Source: Serinicoccus sediminis
GTDB lineage: Bacteria > Actinomycetota > Actinomycetes > Actinomycetales > Dermatophilaceae
Assembly: GCF_004153545.1 (NCBI RefSeq)
Contig: NZ_SDVA01000002.1
Span: 62,001 to 126,000 of the forward strand
Direction: 5' to 3'
DNA length: 64,000 bases
The position numbers were made by a program, and so were the translations under genes. Shown here piece after piece: positions 23,620 to 31,783 of the stretch (position 1 is the stretch's first letter; the number at the start of each line of letters is the position of its first letter). The notes below the pieces were generated by a model. The model did not search any database and had not been told where the DNA came from. It was given only the letters and a program-made list of their open reading frames with translations.

Positions 23620-24843
23620 ATGTACGCGACGGTCGCGGTCCACGGCTACCGCTCGCTGCGGGACGTGGTGCTGCCGCTGGGGCGGCTGACCGTCGTCACC
23701 GGGGCCAACGGGTCGGGCAAGAGCAGCCTCTACCGGGCGCTGCGCCTGCTCGGGGCGTGCGGCCGCGGTGACGCGGTGCGGGCGCTCGCGGGCGAGGGCG
23801 GCCTGGAGTCGGCGTTGTGGGCCGGCCCCGAGTCGCTCGCGCAGGCGCGGCGCGGCCACGAGGTGCAGGGCACCGTGCGCTCGGGTCCGGTCGCCGTCCG
23901 CCTCGGGGTCGGCGGTGCCGGATCCGACCTGTCCTACCTGGTCGACCTCGGCATCCCCGTGCCGGGCAGGTCGGCCTTCGACCGCGACCCCGAGCTGAAG
24001 CGGGAGGCCGTGTGGCGCGGACCGGTCATGCGGCCGGCGACCCTGGCCGCCCGGCGCAGGCACCACGCCGTGGAGCTGCGCGACGAGGACGGCCGGTGGG
24101 GGAAGGCCCCGGTCTCCGTGCCGCCGTGGTCCAGCATGCTCACCGACGTCGTCGACCCGGTCGAGGCGCCCGAGCTGTGGGCCGTCCGAGAGGAGCTGCG
24201 CACGTGGCGGTTCTACGACGGCTTCCGGGTCGACGCCGGGGCGCCGGCCCGGCGGCCGCAGGTCGGCACCCGGACCTGGGCCCTGGCCGAGGACGGAGGC
24301 GACCTGGCGGCGGCCCTGCAGACGATCCGCGAGGACTCCGCGGCCGAGCTGGCCACGGCCGTCGAGGACGCCTTCGACGGCGCGAGGCTGAAGGTCGCCG
24401 TGACCGACGGCCTCTTCGACGTGGCGCTGCACCAGCCCGGCATGCTGCGGCCGCTGCGCTCCGCCGAGCTGTCCGACGGGACGCTGCGCTACCTGCTGTG
24501 GCTCGCAGCCCTGCTCACGCCGGTGCCGCCGCGGCTGCTGGCGCTCAACGAGCCCGAGACGAGCCTGCACCCGAGCCTGGTGCCGGCTCTGGCCCGCGCG
24601 GTGGCGCGGGCGTCCCGGCGGGCCCAGGTCGTCGTGGTCACCCACTCGGCGTCCATGGTCGAGGCGCTGGCCGAGGGGGTGCGGGACACCCACGCGCTCG
24701 GCGCGGACCCCCGCGACCTCGAGCCCGACCCCGGCGAGGTGCCGGCGATGCGGCTGCACGAGCTGGAGAAGGACCTCGGTGAGACCCGCGTGGTCGGGCA
24801 GGGGATGATCACCCGACCCAGCTGGGAGTGGGGGCGCCGCTGA
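23620..24843 (+). CDS. AAA-family ATPase, RecF/SMC-like
   Basis: A 407-residue ATPase of the AAA_21 / RecF-like group. The Walker A motif GANGSGKSSLYRALRLL begins near residue 28. The Walker B/signature region is close to the C-terminus: SAELSDGTLRYLLWLAALL (ABC-type signature), LLALNEPETSLHPSL and VVVTHSASMVEAL. There is no long coiled coil, so it is a single-domain type like those annotated as predicted ATPases or found in defence-related OLD proteins, but no nuclease partner is adjacent. Start ATG 23620 follows TAGGGT by six bases (leaderless). Confidence 0.82.
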   Translation: MYATVAVHGYRSLRDVVLPLGRLTVVTGANGSGKSSLYRALRLLGACGRGDAVRALAGEGGLESALWAGPESLAQARRGHEVQGTVRSGPVAVRLGVGGAGSDLSYLVDLGIPVPGRSAFDRDPELKREAVWRGPVMRPATLAARRRHHAVELRDEDGRWGKAPVSVPPWSSMLTDVVDPVEAPELWAVREELRTWRFYDGFRVDAGAPARRPQVGTRTWALAEDGGDLAAALQTIREDSAAELATAVEDAFDGARLKVAVTDGLFDVALHQPGMLRPLRSAELSDGTLRYLLWLAALLTPVPPRLLALNEPETSLHPSLVPALARAVARASRRAQVVVVTHSASMVEALAEGVRDTHALGADPRDLEPDPGEVPAMRLHELEKDLGETRVVGQGMITRPSWEWGRR

Positions 24844-24930
24844 AGGCCGGGCAGAGCTGCAGGTCGATGGCAGGCCCGTCGGAGGCGCGGCTCGTCGACG
24901 GGGGCGGGTGCACGACCGGGCCGGCCGTCG

Positions 24931-25755
24931 TCAGGGGGTGGGGCTGGCGAGCGGGCTGAGCTGCGGCCGCTTCGGCACCCGGCCGTCGCCGGAGCTCTCG
25001 CGGCGGATACGGCGACGGAGCCAGGGCCGCAGGTGGTTGGCCACCCACTCCCGGTCGGCCTGCAGCGACTCGATCCGGGTCAGGTGCGGCGCAGGGTCCA
25101 GCGGCGTCGTCCAGTCCTCGTCCTGCTCCAGCCCCAGCGTCCACAGCGCCTGCCCCGCGACACGGGTATGCCCCTCGCTGCTGAGGTGGATGCGGTCCGG
25201 CGCCCACAAGCGGGCGTCGTGCAGGGCCCGGAGGGTGTAGATGTCGACGACGAAGGCCCCCGTGCGCTGGGCGACGCCCCACAGGTTGGCGGTGTACTCG
25301 ACCATCCGCGGGTGCACCCGGTTGACCAGCGGGGCCCAGGACACGTCCGGGGCGGTGACGAGCAGCACGTCGGCCCCGGTGTCCCTGAGGTCGACGACGG
25401 CCCCCTCGAGGCGCTCCATCACGGCGCGCATCGACACGCGGGGCCGCAGCACGTCGTTGCCGCCTGCGGACAGGGAGACGAGGTCGGGTCGCAGGGCCAG
25501 CGCGGCCGGCAGCTGCTCGCTGACGACGGCATCGATGAGACGGCCCCGGATGGCGAGGTTGGCGTAGCCGAAGGGCACCCCCAGCTCGGCGTTGCGGGCG
25601 GCCAGAGCGGCAGCGACCCGGTCGGCCCAGCCGACGTAGCGGTCCTCGGTGGGCGCGCTCGGGTCGGGATCGTCCAGGCCCTCGGTGAAGGAGTCCCCCA
25701 GGGCCACGAACCGTTCCCACACGCGCGTCTGCGGTGCGTCAGGACGGACGGGCAT
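24931..25755 (-). CDS. SGNH/GDSL hydrolase
   Basis: A 274-residue SGNH-fold esterase. Block I ALGDSFTEGLDDP holds the nucleophilic Ser, block III SAGGNDVLRP the Asn, and block V DRIHLSSEGH the Asp-x-x-His dyad. No signal peptide is seen, so it is cytoplasmic. The C-terminal ~50 residues (HLRPWLRRRIRRES) form a basic extension typical of an actinobacterial subgroup. Start ATG 25755 follows TATGCT by six bases (leaderless). Substrate unknown. Confidence 0.87.
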   Translation of the reverse strand: MPVRPDAPQTRVWERFVALGDSFTEGLDDPDPSAPTEDRYVGWADRVAAALAARNAELGVPFGYANLAIRGRLIDAVVSEQLPAALALRPDLVSLSAGGNDVLRPRVSMRAVMERLEGAVVDLRDTGADVLLVTAPDVSWAPLVNRVHPRMVEYTANLWGVAQRTGAFVVDIYTLRALHDARLWAPDRIHLSSEGHTRVAGQALWTLGLEQDEDWTTPLDPAPHLTRIESLQADREWVANHLRPWLRRRIRRESSGDGRVPKRPQLSPLASPTP

Positions 25756-25860
25756 ACCTGCAGCATAAGCAGGCCGGCGCCGCTGCGGGAGACCCGTCGC
25801 GCATCCTCTGGGAGGCGGTCGAGCGCCTCGCGCCAGTCGCGTCGGGCACCCGGACACACC

Positions 25861-25895
25861 GACGCCCGGCCGGCCACGAGGGCCGACCGGGCGTC
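25861..25895 (-). terminator. Terminator of the HU gene
   Basis: GACGCCCGG (25861-25869) pairs with CCGGGCGTC (25887-25895), with an inner GGCC/GGCC pairing. It lies 18 bases past the HU stop codon. No T-run is present. Confidence 0.7.
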
Positions 25896-25913
25896 AGAGA
25901 AGAGAGCCTCGGC

Positions 25914-26186
25914 TCAGGAGACGCGCTCCTTGAGCTTGGAGCCGGCCTTGAACGCCGGGGCCTTGCTCGCGGCGATCTGGATCTCCTCGCCGGTCTGCGG
26001 GTTGCGGCCGGTGCGGGCCGAGCGCTCGCGGACCTCGAAGGTGCCGAAGCCGGGGAGGGAGACCTTCTCGCCCTTGGCGAGCTCGGCGGAGATGGCCTCG
26101 AGGACGGAGTTGACGACCTTGTCGGCGGCGGCCTGGGTCATGCCCGCCTCGCGCGCGACGGCCTCGACGATAACCTTCTTGCTCAT
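25914..26186 (-). CDS. hup: HU-family nucleoid DNA-binding protein
   Basis: A 90-residue HU protein that bends and compacts DNA as a dimer. The sequence MSKKVIVEAVAREAGMTQAA starts the helical dimerisation body; GEKVSLPGFGTFEVRERSA and ARTGRNPQTGEEI form the saddle and the arm with the conserved Arg-Asn-Pro. Unlike many mycobacterial or streptomycete HupB/HupS proteins it lacks the Lys/Ala-rich C-terminal tail, ending at KAGSKLKERVS. It has a ribosome site (GAAAGG) and a conventional promoter upstream, in contrast to the leaderless genes nearby, which fits high expression. Confidence 0.95.
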   Translation of the reverse strand: MSKKVIVEAVAREAGMTQAAADKVVNSVLEAISAELAKGEKVSLPGFGTFEVRERSARTGRNPQTGEEIQIAASKAPAFKAGSKLKERVS

Positions 26187-26223
26187 GGGTGACTACCTTT
26201 CGTAGAGCCAGTGGATCGGCCAC

Positions 26224-26254
26224 ACCGTAGGCAGACGGTCGCGCGTTTTGCCAA
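26224..26254 (-). promoter_or_regulatory. Promoter of the HU gene
   Basis: On the minus strand TTGGCA (26249-26254) and TACGGT (26224-26229) are separated by 19 bases. Transcription would start near 26217 and leave a 5' leader of about 30 bases that includes the GAAAGG ribosome site. Confidence 0.55.
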
Positions 26255-26362
26255 CTACGAAGCCCGGCGCGTCGCGGAATTCGGGGCCTCGACGGGGTGT
26301 CGGAGGGGGTCGCCGGCCCGACCGACGCACCTTCCCCGCCGCCCGCACCTAGGGTCGTGGTC

Positions 26363-26893
26363 GTGATCCACCCCTACCGCATCGGCAGCATCATCGGTCT
26401 CGTCGGCGCCACCGTCTTCGTCCTCGTCAACCGTGGGGCCCTCCCCGGGGCGTGGTCGGCGGCGGCCCTGGTCGGCTACCTCGTCGCGCTGGCGTTCTAC
26501 GTCTGGGCGGTGTGGGTGCGCCCGGCGTCGAGCCTCCCGGCCGGTCAGCCGCCGCGCCGGTACGCCGGCCTGGTCTACCTCGCCTCGGTGGCCGGCATGC
26601 TGCTCGTCTTCGCCCTCGGTCGGCTCGTCCTGGCCCAGGCCGACCGTGAGGAGCTCATGCCCGCCCTGGTGGCCGCGGGCGTGGGCCTGCACCTCGTGCC
26701 CTTCGCCGCCGCCTTCCGCGCACCGGTCTTCCTGACCCTGGGGTGGCTGCTGGCGGCCATCGGGCTCGTCGGCCTCCTGGTGGGCTGGCTGGGCGCGGGT
26801 GCCGTCGCCGCGGCCGCGGCGGCGGTCGTCGCCGGGGTGGTGATGCTGGTCGTCATGGGTGCCGGCGCGCTCACCGGGGGACGTCGGGCGTGA
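26363..26893 (+). CDS. Small integral membrane protein
   Basis: A 176-residue protein with five to six predicted membrane helices, for example SIIGLVGATVFVLVNRG, AALVGYLVALAFYVWAVWV and FLTLGWLLAAIGLVGLLVGWL. Start GTG 26363 is preferred because TAGGGT lies seven bases upstream (leaderless); an upstream in-frame start at 26297 would add 22 Pro-rich residues. Its stop overlaps the GTG start of cobC by four bases, so the two are translationally coupled. I do not recognise a family; the linkage to cobC may be incidental. Confidence 0.7.
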   Translation: MIHPYRIGSIIGLVGATVFVLVNRGALPGAWSAAALVGYLVALAFYVWAVWVRPASSLPAGQPPRRYAGLVYLASVAGMLLVFALGRLVLAQADREELMPALVAAGVGLHLVPFAAAFRAPVFLTLGWLLAAIGLVGLLVGWLGAGAVAAAAAAVVAGVVMLVVMGAGALTGGRRA

Positions 26894-27798
26894 GGCCCGG
26901 TATGCCGTCCGTCCCGTCCGCGGGGGCCCACGGCGGGGACGGGGCGGCCGTGGCGCGGGCGTTGGGTCTGGACCCGGCCGAGCTGCTCGACCTGAGCCAG
27001 ACGATGAACCCGCTCGCGCCGGCCGTCGCGCCGCTGCTGGCCGGGCACCTGGACGCGCTGGGCCGCTACCCCGACCCTGCTGCGGGGACCCGGGAGCTCG
27101 CCGCCGTGCTGGGGGTGGAGCCGGAGCGGGTGCTCCTCACCAACGGTGGCAGCGAGGCGATCCACCTGGTCGCGTCCGAGCTCGGCGGCGGGGTGCGCAG
27201 CGAGCCGGACTTCGGCCTCCACCCGCGCTCCCCCGACGGTCCCCGGTGGCGCAGCGACCCGCACAGCCCCAGCGGGGTCCTCGCCGCCTTCGGCGAGCAG
27301 GCGGACGTCTGGGACGAGGCGTTCTACGCGTTGGCGACCGGCCGCTGGACCGCGGGACGGGACGGCGCTGCGGCCACGGTCGGCTCGCTCACCAAGACCT
27401 TCGCCTGCCCGGGGCTCCGGCTCGGGTACGTCGTCGCCGAACCTGGCCTCGTCGACCGGCTCCGGGCCCGTCAGCCCCACTGGTCGGTGGGCAGCCTCGC
27501 CCTCGCCGTCCTGCCCGACCTCCTCGCCGGCGCAGACCTGCCGGGGTGGGCGGACGGCATACGCGCGCTGCGCCGGGAGCTGGTCGACCTTCTCGCCGGG
27601 CACGGGTTGGAGGCGGACGCGGCCGACGCGCCCTGGGTCCTCGTGCACCGGGACGGGCTGCGCGAGGCGTTGGCGCCGCACGGCGTCCTCGTCCGCGACT
27701 GCACCAGCTTCGGTAGGCCCGGCGTCGCCCGGGTCGCCGTCCCGGGCACCGAGGGGTTGAGCCGCCTCGAGCAGGCCCTGGGTGCCGCCGGCGTCTGA
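26890..27798 (+). CDS. cobC: CobC-like PLP aminotransferase/decarboxylase
   Basis: A 302-residue class I/II aminotransferase fold enzyme of the actinobacterial CobC/HisC-like type, expected to supply aminopropanol phosphate or a related step in cobalamin assembly. The N-terminus has LSQTMNPLAPAV (NPLG-like), then RYPDPAAGTRELAAVLGV and LLTNGGSEAIHLVA; the PLP lysine is in VGSLTKTFACPGLRLGYV. It is shorter than the ~360-residue norm because the segment around GVRSEPDFGLHPR is compact, as in other actinobacterial members. GTG 26890 overlaps the previous stop (GTGA); ATG 26902 is an alternative start. It lies just upstream of the B12 riboswitch but outside its control. Confidence 0.78.
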   Translation: MRPGMPSVPSAGAHGGDGAAVARALGLDPAELLDLSQTMNPLAPAVAPLLAGHLDALGRYPDPAAGTRELAAVLGVEPERVLLTNGGSEAIHLVASELGGGVRSEPDFGLHPRSPDGPRWRSDPHSPSGVLAAFGEQADVWDEAFYALATGRWTAGRDGAAATVGSLTKTFACPGLRLGYVVAEPGLVDRLRARQPHWSVGSLALAVLPDLLAGADLPGWADGIRALRRELVDLLAGHGLEADAADAPWVLVHRDGLREALAPHGVLVRDCTSFGRPGVARVAVPGTEGLSRLEQALGAAGV

Positions 27799-27801
27799 GC
27801 G

Positions 27802-27889
27802 CGCGTCCGGTGCGGGCCGAGCACGCGTCCGGTGCGGGCCGAGCGCGCGTCCGGTGGGGGCTGAGCACGCGTCCGGTGCGGGGTGGGGG
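27802..27889 (-). repeat. 22-bp tandem repeat array, 4 units (locus A2)
   Basis: Four units in reverse orientation (CGCGTCCGGT on the plus strand) starting at 27802, 27824, 27846 and 27868, an exact 22-bp period. It lies between the cobC stop and the promoter of the B12 riboswitch. Same family as 5401-5488 and 62887-62974. Confidence 0.92.
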
Positions 27890-27899
27890 GCGGGTGGCG

Positions 27900-27905
27900 T
27901 AGTCT
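27900..27905 (+). promoter_or_regulatory. -10 element for the B12 operon
   Basis: TAGTCT immediately upstream of the riboswitch; transcription should begin near 27912, at the 5' edge of the aptamer. No clear -35 is seen in the G-rich sequence before it. Confidence 0.45.
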
Positions 27906-27911
27906 GGCGCG

Positions 27912-28040
27912 CGTCGTGCAGACGAAGTCCGGTGAGAACCCGGCACTGTCCCGCAACGGTGGAGCCGTCAGGGCGCTGTCCTTCCAGGAGGCGCGTGGCG
28001 GCCGAGTCCGGTCGAACTGCCCGATGATCCGACACCACAT
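27912..28040 (+). ncRNA. Cobalamin riboswitch
   Basis: The conserved aptamer core is present: GTCCGGTGAGAACCCGG, then CACTGTCCCGCAACGGT, followed by a variable arm, a GAGTCCGG segment and GAACTGCC, corresponding to the B12 box end. It precedes btuF by about 90 bases; the intervening sequence contains GGACG/CGTCC and CCTCC/GGAGG pairings that could hide the AGGAG ribosome site of btuF (28116-28120). Adenosylcobalamin binding is expected to shut off the whole uptake and salvage operon (28127-37574). Limits are approximate. Confidence 0.88.
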
Positions 28041-28126
28041 GCCCTCGAGGACCTAGGGCCGGTTCGGACGGCGGACGCCCGTCCCGTCGCTCGAGCGGAA
28101 CCTCCCTCGACCGACAGGAGACCTCC

Positions 28127-29158
28127 ATGAGCACCCGTCCCCCCTTCCGCCTGGCCTGCGCCCTCGTGCTCGGCCTCACCCTCGCCGCCTGCGGCGGCGA
28201 CGGCACCGACAGCGCCTCCGAGGACACCGCCGCCGAGCAGACCGACGACGCGGAGGCCGGCGACGACGACGCCATGACCGACGACGCCGCCGCCACCTCC
28301 GACGGCATGGGCGAGATGGCCGACCCGGGCAGCTTCCCGGTCACCGTCGACACCGTCGCCGGCGAGGTCACCATCGAGGAGCAGCCGCAGCGCATCGTCT
28401 CCCTCTCCCCCTCGGCCACCGAGATCCTCTTCGCCATCGGCGCCGGCGACCAGGTCGTCGCGGCCGACGCCTTCTCGACCTACCCCGCGGAGGCGCCGAC
28501 CACCGACCTGTCCGGCTACGAGCCCAACGTCGAGGCCATCGCCGGCTACGAGCCCGACCTCGTGGTCATCTCCGGCGACACCGCCGACCTCACCGCCTCG
28601 CTCGAGGCGCTGGACATCCCGGTCATCGACAACCCGGCCCCCACGACGATCGAGGACGGCTGGGACGGCATGGCCATGCTCGGCATCGCCACCGGGCACC
28701 CCGACGAGACGGCTGACACCGTCGCCGACCTGCGCCAGCAGGTGGAGGACGCCTTCGCCGACGCCCCCGAGGGCGTGGAAGGGCTGCGGGTCTACCACGA
28801 GCTGGACGACACCTTCTTCTCGGCGAGCAGCAACAGCTTCATCGGCGACGTCTACGACCAGTTCGGCGCGGTCAACATCGCCGACGAGGCGGACGCCGAC
28901 GGCACCGGCTACCCGCAGCTGACCGAGGAGGCCATCATCGAGGCCGACCCGCAGCTCATCGTCATCACCGACCAGGTGTCCTACACCGCGGAGGACGTCG
29001 CGAACCGTCCCGGCTGGTCCGAGGTCGCCGCCGTGCAGGACGACAACATCGTCACCGTGTCGGCCGACATCTCCTCCCGCTGGGGCCCGCGCCTGCCGCA
29101 GCTCGTGAGCACCCTGGCCGACGCCATGTCGCAGGTGGACGAGCCGGCGAACGGCTGA
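28127..29158 (+). CDS. btuF: Cobalamin ABC transporter substrate-binding lipoprotein BtuF
   Basis: A 343-residue lipoprotein: signal peptide with lipobox LTLAACGG (Cys ~23), then a very acidic linker of about 55 residues (Asp/Glu/Ala-rich) and a class III periplasmic-binding-protein fold. PBP landmarks are PQRIVSLSPSATEILFAIGA at the first lobe and DLVVISGDTADL. It captures corrinoids outside the cell for BtuC/BtuD. First gene of the riboswitch-controlled operon, 14 bases before btuC. The identity as corrinoid rather than iron-siderophore binder is inferred from the riboswitch and cob genes. Confidence 0.9.
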   Translation: MSTRPPFRLACALVLGLTLAACGGDGTDSASEDTAAEQTDDAEAGDDDAMTDDAAATSDGMGEMADPGSFPVTVDTVAGEVTIEEQPQRIVSLSPSATEILFAIGAGDQVVAADAFSTYPAEAPTTDLSGYEPNVEAIAGYEPDLVVISGDTADLTASLEALDIPVIDNPAPTTIEDGWDGMAMLGIATGHPDETADTVADLRQQVEDAFADAPEGVEGLRVYHELDDTFFSASSNSFIGDVYDQFGAVNIADEADADGTGYPQLTEEAIIEADPQLIVITDQVSYTAEDVANRPGWSEVAAVQDDNIVTVSADISSRWGPRLPQLVSTLADAMSQVDEPANG

Positions 29159-29172
29159 GACGGCATACCCCG

Positions 29173-30252
29173 ATGACGACCCGCGCCCACGCGCCCACCG
29201 ACGCGCTCGACGAGGCCGCCGACCGCGCCTTCCGGCTGTCGGTGCCCGCGCTGCTGGGGTGCACGGCCCTGCTGCTCCTCGCGATCCTGGCCTCGGCCAC
29301 GCAGGGGGCGGCAGGGCTGCCGGTCGAGGGGGTCGTCCGCGCGCTGGTCGGCGCCCTGCCGGGGGTCGACCTGACCCAGACGCTCACCCCCGCCCAGGAG
29401 GCGGTCCTCTGGCAGATCCGGCTGCCGCGCACCGTCCTGGCGGCGCTCGTCGGCGCCAGCCTCGCCATGGCAGGGGCCGGCTACCAGGGGGTCTTCCGCA
29501 ACCCGCTGGCCGACCCCTACCTGCTGGGCGTCTCCGCCGGGGCCGGGCTCGGCGCTGTCCTGGCGCTCGGCTTCGGGCTCGACCTGGCGTGGGGCCCGAT
29601 CGCGGCCCTGCCGATGGCCGCCTTCGTCGGCGCCGTGCTCGCGGTCACCGGCTCGGTGCTGGTCGCCCGCGGCTCGTTCCGCGACCCGGCGACCCTGCTG
29701 CTGGCCGGTGTCGCGATGGCGGCGCTCTTCTCCGCCACGCAGACGTATGCCCTCACCCGGCTCGACGAGACCCGCGCCCGGGAGGTCCTCTCCTGGCTGT
29801 TCGGCCGGCTCGCGACGCACGGCTGGGGCCCGGTGACGCTGCTGCTGCCCTACGTGCTGCTCGCGGGGGCGGTGCTGTGGCTGCACGCGCGGCACCTCGA
29901 CGTGCTGCGCCTCGGCGACGACGAGGCCCGTTCGCTCGGCCTGTCCCCCGCGCGCTCCCGGCTCGTCGTGGTCGCCGCCGCGACGCTCATCACCGCCGCC
30001 GCGGTGTCGGTGAGCGGGCTCATCGCCTTCGTCGGGCTCGTCACGCCGCACCTGGTCCGCCTGCTCGTGGGCCACTCCTACCGGCTCATCGTGCCGCTGT
30101 CGGCGATCCTCGGCGGGGCCTTCCTCGCCACGGTCGACATCGGTGCCCGCACCCTCGTCGCGCCCGCCGAGCTGCCGGTCGGCGTCATCACCGCCTTCGT
30201 CGGCGCCCCCTTCTTCTGCGTCGTCCTGTGGCGCCGGAAGGCCGACTCGTGA
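29173..30252 (+). CDS. btuC: Cobalamin ABC transporter permease BtuC
   Basis: A 359-residue FecCD-family permease with about ten helices. Family hallmarks: WQIRLPRTVLAALVGASLAM, AGAGYQGVFRNPLADPYLLG and the cytoplasmic coupling region LGDDEARSLGLSPARSRL, ending with GLIAFVGLVTPHLVRLLVGH. It forms the membrane channel with BtuD for corrinoid import. Its stop overlaps the GTG start of btuD (GTGA). Located second in the B12-controlled operon. Confidence 0.92.
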   Translation: MTTRAHAPTDALDEAADRAFRLSVPALLGCTALLLLAILASATQGAAGLPVEGVVRALVGALPGVDLTQTLTPAQEAVLWQIRLPRTVLAALVGASLAMAGAGYQGVFRNPLADPYLLGVSAGAGLGAVLALGFGLDLAWGPIAALPMAAFVGAVLAVTGSVLVARGSFRDPATLLLAGVAMAALFSATQTYALTRLDETRAREVLSWLFGRLATHGWGPVTLLLPYVLLAGAVLWLHARHLDVLRLGDDEARSLGLSPARSRLVVVAAATLITAAAVSVSGLIAFVGLVTPHLVRLLVGHSYRLIVPLSAILGGAFLATVDIGARTLVAPAELPVGVITAFVGAPFFCVVLWRRKADS

Positions 30253-31175
30253 CCACCCACCGGCTCCACCCCGCGCACGCCCTGCGCACCCGCGACGTGC
30301 GGGTCTCGTTCGCGGGCACCGAGGTCGTCGCGGGCATCGACCTGGACCTGCGGGCGGGCGAGTGGCTGGGGCTCATCGGCCCCAACGGCTCGGGCAAGTC
30401 GACCTTCCTGCGGTCGCTCGTCCGGCTCGTGCCGCGCACCGGCAGCGTCGAGCGCGGCGACGGCACCCCGCCCGGCCCCACCGACCTCTCGCTCATGCCG
30501 CAGTCGCCCGAGCTCCCGCCGGGGATGCCCGTGATGGAGTACGTCCTGCTCGGCCGCACCGCCCACCTCGGCTGGCTCTCGATGGAGTCCCGCGCCGACC
30601 GGCGCATCGCCACCGACGTGCTGCGCCGGTTGGGGCTCGCGTCCTTCGCCGGGCGGCCGGTGCGCAGCCTGTCCGGCGGGGAGGCGCAGCGGGTCGTCAT
30701 CGCGCGCGCCCTGGTGCAGCAGAGCCCGGTGCTGCTGCTGGACGAGCCGACCAGCGCTCTCGACGTGGGCCACCAGGTCGAGGTGCTCGAGCTGGTCGAC
30801 GAGCTGCGCCGCGAGGACAGCCTGACGGTGGTGGCGGCCATGCACGACCTCGGGATGGCGGCGCGGTACGCCGACCGTCTCCTCCTGCTCGAGCGCGGCG
30901 CCCCGGTGGCGCTCGGCACGCCGGACGAGGTCCTCGACGACACCCTGCTCAGCCGGGTCTACCACCACCCGGTCCGGGTCCACCGGCTCGACGGCCACCT
31001 GGTGGTGCTCCCGCAGGCGCGGGCATTGCATACCCCGGCGTCGGCGCCCATCCCCCTGCCCGACCGGTCCACCCCGGCCTCACCCCGTTCTGGACAGAGA
31101 GATCTGGGCGACGGGTCCCAGAAACCTAGGTCCAGGAAGCTGGGCTCGGCAGGTCCCCACGAGGAGGTCTCATGA
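30249..31175 (+). CDS. btuD: Cobalamin ABC transporter ATPase BtuD
   Basis: A 308-residue ABC ATPase: Walker A GPNGSGKSTFLRSL (~residue 43), signature RSLSGGEAQRVVIARALV, Walker B VLLLDEPTSALD and switch His in AAMHDLGMAARYAD. It energises corrinoid import through BtuC. The last ~50 residues (from QARALHTPASAPIPL to the stop) are outside the ABC fold, Pro/Ser/Arg-rich and unlike homologues; the DNA there looks intergenic, including a short TCTGGG/CCCAGA hairpin, so the reading frame may simply have run on to the next gene. The stop overlaps cobO by four bases. Confidence 0.9.
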   Translation: MTTHRLHPAHALRTRDVRVSFAGTEVVAGIDLDLRAGEWLGLIGPNGSGKSTFLRSLVRLVPRTGSVERGDGTPPGPTDLSLMPQSPELPPGMPVMEYVLLGRTAHLGWLSMESRADRRIATDVLRRLGLASFAGRPVRSLSGGEAQRVVIARALVQQSPVLLLDEPTSALDVGHQVEVLELVDELRREDSLTVVAAMHDLGMAARYADRLLLLERGAPVALGTPDEVLDDTLLSRVYHHPVRVHRLDGHLVVLPQARALHTPASAPIPLPDRSTPASPRSGQRDLGDGSQKPRSRKLGSAGPHEEVS

Positions 31176-31783
31176 GCGAGAACGGCAGCGACGCGCAGAC
31201 GGGCACGAGCGGCGAGCACGACGAGCCGCGGACGAGGCGGCCCTACGACCGGCGCGAGCTGCGCTCGGCGCCCTCGCTCGTGCTGGTCAACACCGGCCAC
31301 GGCAAGGGCAAGTCGACCGCCGCCTTCGGGACGCTGCTGCGCAGCCGGGGGCGTGACTGGCCGACGGCGTGCGTGCAGTTCCTCAAGTCCGGGAAGTGGC
31401 GGACCGGGGAGGAGGCGATGCTGCGCCAGCTGGGGGTCGAGTGGTTCAGCGCGGGCGACGGCTTCTCCTGGGACAGCACCGACCTCGACGAGAGCCGGGC
31501 CAAGGCGGTCGCGGCGTGGGACTTCAGCGCCGGGCTCATCGCCGCGGGCGAGCACCGGATGGTCATGCTCGACGAGATCTCCTACCCGATGAACTGGGGG
31601 TGGATCGAGGTCGACGCCGTCGTGCAGGCGCTGCGCGACCGGCCGCAGGACGTCAGCGTCTTCCTCACCGGCCGGGAGATGCCGCAGCCGGTCGTCGACG
31701 TGGCCGACACGGTGACCGAGATGGTGGCGGTCAAGCACGCCTTCCAGCAGGGGATCCGGGCGCGCCGCGGGATCGACTACTAG
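31172..31783 (+). CDS. cobO: Cob(I)yrinic acid a,c-diamide adenosyltransferase
   Basis: A 203-residue CobO/BtuR-type enzyme that attaches the 5'-deoxyadenosyl group from ATP to the reduced corrin cobalt. P-loop NTGHGKGKSTAAFGTLLRS (~residue 44), RTGEEAMLRQLGVEW and VMLDEISYPMNWGWIEVD are all typical; GREMPQPVVDVADTVTEM closes the fold. The C-terminal KHAFQQGIRARRGIDY is the conserved family end. Ribosome site GAGGAGG precedes the ATG. The next gene starts directly after its TAG stop. In a salvage setting it adenosylates imported corrinoids. Confidence 0.93.
   Translation: MSENGSDAQTGTSGEHDEPRTRRPYDRRELRSAPSLVLVNTGHGKGKSTAAFGTLLRSRGRDWPTACVQFLKSGKWRTGEEAMLRQLGVEWFSAGDGFSWDSTDLDESRAKAVAAWDFSAGLIAAGEHRMVMLDEISYPMNWGWIEVDAVVQALRDRPQDVSVFLTGREMPQPVVDVADTVTEMVAVKHAFQQGIRARRGIDY

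Noticed and set aside
24844-24930. Possible short gene after the AAA ATPase
   Set aside because: No start with a ribosome site or leaderless promoter; only 87 bases between convergent genes.
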